From: Gautieria morchelliformis
Lineage: Eukaryota > Basidiomycota > Agaricomycetes > Gomphales > Gomphaceae
Assembly: GCA_015179125.1 (NCBI GenBank)
Contig: WHVA01000002.1
Coordinates: 496,001-560,000, forward strand
DNA length: 64,000 nt
Direction of reading: 5' to 3'
The position numbers were made by a program, and so were the translations under genes. The notes under the pieces are model-generated. The model saw only the letters and a list, made by a program, of their open reading frames with translations. It had not been told where the DNA came from and searched no databases. Positions within the stretch are counted from its first letter, which is position 1, and every line of letters begins with the position of its first letter. Of the stretch, positions 59,701 through 64,000 are shown piece by piece.

Positions 59701-60069
59701 TGACACTGACCGGCTTGACACCTATGTGCCTGCTAACTGTGCGGATTTGCAAAGCTGTTGAATGGCATAGTCATGCGTGTGGACGCGCACTGAACCGGGA
59801 TAGTGTGAGACCAGGGAAGGAATGTACATAGCAGTGGATAGAAATACACAGGGTTAGCTTCTTGCCTCACACACTCACTAGTGGTCAGGCAAACAGCTTA
59901 GCAAGGGAGTTTCTCCAAAACATCTACTTGGCATGTACAGATTTGGGAAACAGCCATCAATAGACTCCATTAGACGTCTTGCGACACTGTTTACATTCTG
60001 GAGAGGGCGGGAGTAACTGCTTGCGTGGTAATGCCTCTAATGAGGTGCGATGGAACAAAGCCTAGGGGA
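59701..60069. other. Possible last exon of the array gene, otherwise unassigned
   Basis: After the acceptor at 59669 one frame reads RHNRCWKYDTDRLDTYVPAN plus CADLQSC before a stop near 59760, which looks coding-like but matches no family I know. Nothing recognised from 59760 to 60069. Confidence 0.3.
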
Positions 60070-61740
60070 TCACAGGCGATCAGGGATCCAAAACTTTGTA
60101 ACGTACAATTCACTTACATTAGAGTTATTAGGTGCCATGCACCCAGCATCGGTTGTGAGAGGACACTGGCCTGTGATATGATTCAGCCCCTCCACCAGCT
60201 TCGAGCAGACCACTTGAAGTTCTACAAGGTCAGTGAGTTCTCCCGTCAAGGGTCTCATGCCTTGCTGAACTTTAGCCTCATCCAGCAGCGTCTCCATACC
60301 ATAAAGCTGTGGAAGGAAAGTCCAGGCCAGGTGGTTGAGCTTTTCATACACCTGGTGACCAACACCCTCGAGATTTGGATTGATGCTGTGGTAAAAAATG
60401 CAATACTTTCATAATACTCCTAGTAAAATTATATACCACTGAGTTGTCCCTTCCAATACCTTCTTCATCACACCCATTATTGCCATCTTCGGAATCGGAG
60501 CTTGTTGTGTCCTGTTCTAACATCTCCACATGCAACTCTTCCATGGTATGCCGAAGCCATGCATTTTCCTGATTTGAAACCATATGAAGTTCGACAGTTG
60601 CATACTCATGCTTGTCTGATTGTGAAATTGTCAGCTGAGCATTGGATGCAGATCCAGGACCAGTAGAGGACTACATGCAGGGATATATATCTCAGTGGTC
60701 TGGTGATTACCTGGGTTTCATCTCTTACAGACATACCTGATGGTCTCCAAAGCACATCTGATATATCTCTCGCGCTTCATCCTCTTTGACAGGGTACCGG
60801 AATGCATAAAGAGATGGATAGAGATGCTTTGAGGCTGTGAGCAGTGGAATGCTGAGTCGCAAGGCCCAGAGATGTTTGCATGCACCGTTATTTTGCATGA
60901 AATATGGGCATGTACAGCAAGCCCACCCATACCTACTAAGCCACAGGTCATAATATTTGTAACCTGCAACTTGTATGTCAGCACTACTGCTGGTGCACAT
61001 TGCAGCAACTGTGTATGGATCAACCCAGCAAATATTCACAACACCTGAGTGTGATACCATGTAATTGGCTTCCAGAAACTGTTTTTCTCCAGAGTCAGGT
61101 GACCACCAGGCAACTGGGATAACTGAAGTAGGTGTGGGCAATGACATGCTGTTGTTCTTTCATGCAGCAACCAAATCCACGCCGCCTGCTTCAGCTCGAA
61201 AACGATTTGAAAGCCACCCATAGTACTTCTCATTTGCCCTACGACGATTGAAAATAGCCTGTAATATCTGTGAGATGAGCAAATAAATAAATAGATCCAA
61301 ACACAGCCATTTCCTGCCTGCTGCCACCGGTGTATGTGCATCCTCTTCAGAATTCCATTGAAACCTTCCAGGTGGTTGGTGGTGGGAATTACCCCATTGA
61401 TTGAGATGTTAAGTCTGAGTGATGCTTCAATGCGGGCCTTCTGAGACCATCCTAGCCAAAGAGAAGCAGGCATCCATGTTGCTGTCAAGTATTCGAGGTA
61501 TTTGAGGCCTGCAGTAGCAGCAACAACCATTTCTGGTGTCTTTTTGAGCTTTGTCAAAGCAGCATTTTCCTGTGAGATGAGAGCTTGTGCAGCTTCATGC
61601 TCAGTAGATAATAATAGCCTGTACCCTTAGCATTTATTCTCATGTGATCTGGGGCAGTGGACTTACCCTTCCTGCTCGAAGCCATGTCAGAACGCTTTTT
61701 CTGGTGGTTTGTCCAGCACTGACGAAGATTAAATCTGCAA
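60070..61740 (-). pseudogene. MULE-type transposase relic with SWIM zinc finger
   Basis: Minus-strand text NTHLEGFN-like motif (as IPTTNHLEGFNGILKRMHIH), WMPASLWLGWSQKARIEASL and IFNRRRANEKYYGWLSNRFR is the C-terminal half of Mutator-like transposases of mushrooms. A SWIM finger follows: CCTCPYFMQNNGACKHLWAL (CxC...CxH, about 60865-60925). A conserved tail MRPLTGELTDLVELQVVCSK is at 60070-60351. The frame changes near 61310 and a stop occurs near 61160, and the catalytic DDE core upstream of about 61740 is not present. Such enzymes cut and paste DNA with long inverted repeats; none recognised here. Contacts a Copia element on its right. Confidence 0.75.
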
Positions 61741-61819
61741 ATAATAAACCATATATCAGGCCAAACCTGTTAGCAACTAGGGGCTATGGCAGGGAAGGTT
61801 CGGTAGAGTTCTTAGAAAG

Positions 61820-61976
61820 CTAGAATCAAATATACTCTCTCAGTGAATTTATTGTCACTGATATATTAATACAATACCTAGAATCAAATATACTACATGA
61901 TTTTCAGTCAACATGCTATGTAAATATGAAGAATACTACTCGCCTCTCTCAGTGAATTTATTGTCACTGAGAGAGG
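61820..61976. repeat. Perfect 13-bp-stem hairpin and nearby partial copies
   Basis: CCTCTCTCAGTGA (61943-61955), loop ATTTATTG, TCACTGAGAGAGG (61964-61976) forms a perfect stem-loop. CTCTCTCAGTGAATTTATTG, followed by TCACTGA, also occurs at about 61835-61861, and CTAGAATCAAATATACT occurs at about 61820 and 61878. The cluster lies at the outer edge of the Copia LTR. Confidence 0.85.
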
Positions 61977-62255
61977 AGTGTAATCCTGTCTCAGAAGGCA
62001 TATACTTGCACCCGGCCCTTTAGCGCCCAAGGGCTCGCGCGTCGAAGTCATTTCAAACTCCGCTGGGTGCAGCCGCCTGTGAAAGTAGAAATAACAGAAT
62101 GAAATGGAGAGATAGAGAGTGACTGGAAATTTTCGAAAATAAGCAGAGAAATGGATGCATGGTACAAGAACAGTATGAGAAAATATTGAAACACCACACA
62201 ATAAAGTGAATATATTATGCTTGATTTTGGTGCAGGAGCATAAATGCACCCAACA
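61919..62255 (-). repeat. 3' LTR of Copia element (outer end approximate)
   Basis: On minus, a purine tract (CTTGAGGGGGCG, about 62256-62267) is followed by TGTTGGGTGCATTTATG at 62255, a clear LTR start. The other end is not certain; TG at 61915-61919 is a candidate. The start differs from the Copia LTRs at 13258, 23718 and 30076. Confidence 0.65.
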
Positions 62256-64000
62256 CGCCCCCTCAAGCTTAATATATTCCGATTTTCTCGTTGAGGATTC
62301 TCACTCTAGGACTAGGAAGTCCTTTAGTGAGAAGATCGGCTAGCATGTGTTCCGTTGGTAGGTACACAAGCTTAATTTCTTCATCTTCGACTATATCTCG
62401 GATGAAATATAATCTAATGTCGAAATGCTTGGTCCTCGTGTGTTGTTGAGTGCCATAGACAATGGCAATGGCTGATTGATTGTCTGAATAAAGTTTGATG
62501 GGACAATTCAGCGGTTGGAACACTTCAGAAATAAAGTGGCGTATCCATAAGGCTTCTTTGCTCGCATGAGTCAGGGCAACGAATTCGGCTTCAGTTGATG
62601 ATAGGGCTACTATGGATTGTTTTTGACAACTCCATGATACTGTCCCTCCATCAATCTGAAAAATATAAGCCGAGTATGAGTGCCTGTGCTCTTGAGAAGC
62701 CCAATCCGCATCTGAATACCCAATGAGGCCGTCTCGATTTTTCCCAAGTGTCAATTTGTAGTCCATCGTGCCTTTTAGATATTTAAAGACACGTTTGACT
62801 GCATGCCAATGTGTTGGACCTGGGTTTTCGAGGAATTGAGAAAGTAATGATACTGCGAATGCAATGTCTGGTCGAGTGGCTACTGCTGCCCACATCAATG
62901 ATCCTATCGCTTGTCTGTATGGAATTCTTGACATCTTCTGTTTGTCTTCATCTGTGGAAGGGCATTGGTCCCTGGATAATTTAACGGCTGGGTCGAGAGG
63001 CGTGGAAAATGTTTTGGCATCATCCAGATTGAATTTTTTGATGATTTTCTGGATGTATGTGGCTTGTGATATTGCAATCGATTTGTTATTCCAATCTCTT
63101 TCGATTTTGAGGTTCAAAAGCCAGTGAATCTCGCCTAGATCTTTCATACTGAAGATCTGGGCAAGATCATGCTTTACCCCATCGAGGATTGGTTGACTCT
63201 CAGCTGTGATAGTGAGGTCGTCTACTGCCGTCGCAATAATCGCATGCCCTCTCGGTCCACGTCTGCAAAATACAGCTCCATCCAAAGCTGATTTAGTGAA
63301 TCCTAACTTGAGAAATTCACCACTCAGACGTTTGTACCATTCCCTTCCAGATTGTTTGAGGCCGTAAAGTGCTTTCTTCAGCAGGAGGACATCATCTTTG
63401 TCTCCGGTCTCATATCCATACGGCTGTCTCATGTAAATAGGTTCCGGCAGTGTAGCATTCAAATACGCACTGTCCACATCCATTTGGTGAATAGGCCAGT
63501 TGTTCCTGGCAGCAATGGCACATATAATCCGTGAGGAAGTCATCCGAGCAACAGGTGCATAGGTTTCATTGTAGTCGACTCCAAAACTTTGTGTAAAGCC
63601 TTGGGCGACCATCCTCGATCTAGGTGTGATGGGTTCACCTTCTGGATTGCGTTTCCAGAGGAATACCCATCTATTTCCGACAATATTTGCCCCAGGAGGT
63701 GGTTTAACCACTTCCCATACACCTTTGTCGAGTAGCACCTTGTACTCTTTATCCATCGATGCTTTCCACATAGGATCATTTAAAGCTTCATCTGCATTGC
63801 TAGGCTCAGTCTGATTCAAATCCGGCAGCACCTTATCTTTATTTTGATCGGAGGTCGAAAGTGTACTGATGGCAAGGTTATAATCACTGATGCCATCAGT
63901 GACAGAGGATAAATCTTGTTCGAATAATTTGTCTTGATGGTCCTCAATGTCCTCGTAAGCTAGTGTAGTGATATCTGCACCAGCATGTCTCTTAGCTTGA
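62256..64000 (-). mobile_element. Ty1/Copia retrotransposon, RT-RNase H part (fossil, continues beyond window)
   Basis: A 520-codon open stretch (62269-63831) holds RT (WVFLWKRNPEGEPITPRSRM, APVARMTSSRIICAIAARNN, MDVDSAYLNATLPEPIYMRQ, KALYGLKQSGREWYKRL, TAVDDLTI), the connection (KMSRIPYRQAIGSLMWAAVA) and RNase H (SYSAYIFQIDGGTVSWSCQK, ALSSTEAEFVALTHASKEAL, TRTKHFDIRLYFIRD), ending LLTKGLPS. Within the window this part looks whole. Gag and integrase lie to the right of the window. It may be the same family as the fragment at 6001-7806, which retains the complementary part. Confidence 0.9.

Overview
The window looks like a repeat-rich stretch of a basidiomycete (Agaricomycete-type) genome. The evidence is short introns (about 50-80 bp, GT...AG with CTAAC/CTAAT-like branch sites), a NACHT-WD40 NLR gene with a C2-like N-terminus, a DUF6533-like fragment, Tad1-type LINEs, chromovirus and Copia pieces, a DDE transposase family abundant in mushrooms, and a MULE transposase with a SWIM finger. 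I see no rRNA, tRNA, CRISPR array or bacterial-style operon. Most of the DNA is nested mobile elements; host genes are few.

Layout. 1-6000: minus-strand Ty3/Gypsy element (family A) carrying a solo LTR of a second Gypsy family (B), and itself inserted in a Copia element (6001-7806). 7807-11789: minus-strand Tad1-like LINE. 12393-17580: stacked fragments, namely a Gypsy A LTR scrap, a LINE tail, a Copia LTR, a second LINE with ORF1 plus endonuclease split by a 399-bp foldback MITE, and a Helitron end. 17977-about 23071: an eight-exon NLR gene with fourteen almost identical WD40 repeats. 23718-23984: Copia solo LTR with perfect target duplication. 25183-26030: processed-looking Prp43/DHX15 helicase pseudogene. 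26385-27509: two small spliced genes, the second a secreted cysteine-rich protein with tandemly duplicated exon-intron units. 28882-29095: cytochrome P450 relic. 30076-33260: Copia element lacking its right part. 33655-34615: duplicated GC-rich segment. 36113-41574: Copia/Gypsy end fragment, then a Gypsy B copy. 41575-43735: minus-strand DDE transposase gene. 44562-46102: ORF1-only LINE with target duplication. 46736-47430: DUF6533-like relic. 47755-50498: chromovirus fragments and MITEs. 52857-59669: a second tandem exon-intron array, one intron of which carries a complete but internally rearranged Gypsy B element (53159-59418). 60070-61740: MULE transposase relic. 61919-64000: 3' part of a Copia element.

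The host genes do not form one pathway. The most interesting host features are the NLR, whose repeat array resembles fungal allorecognition/immune receptors under concerted evolution, and two independent cases where a piece of a gene spanning an exon and its intron was duplicated in tandem, adding spliceable mini-exons. Exon models come from reading splice signals and frame by eye, without transcripts or database searches.
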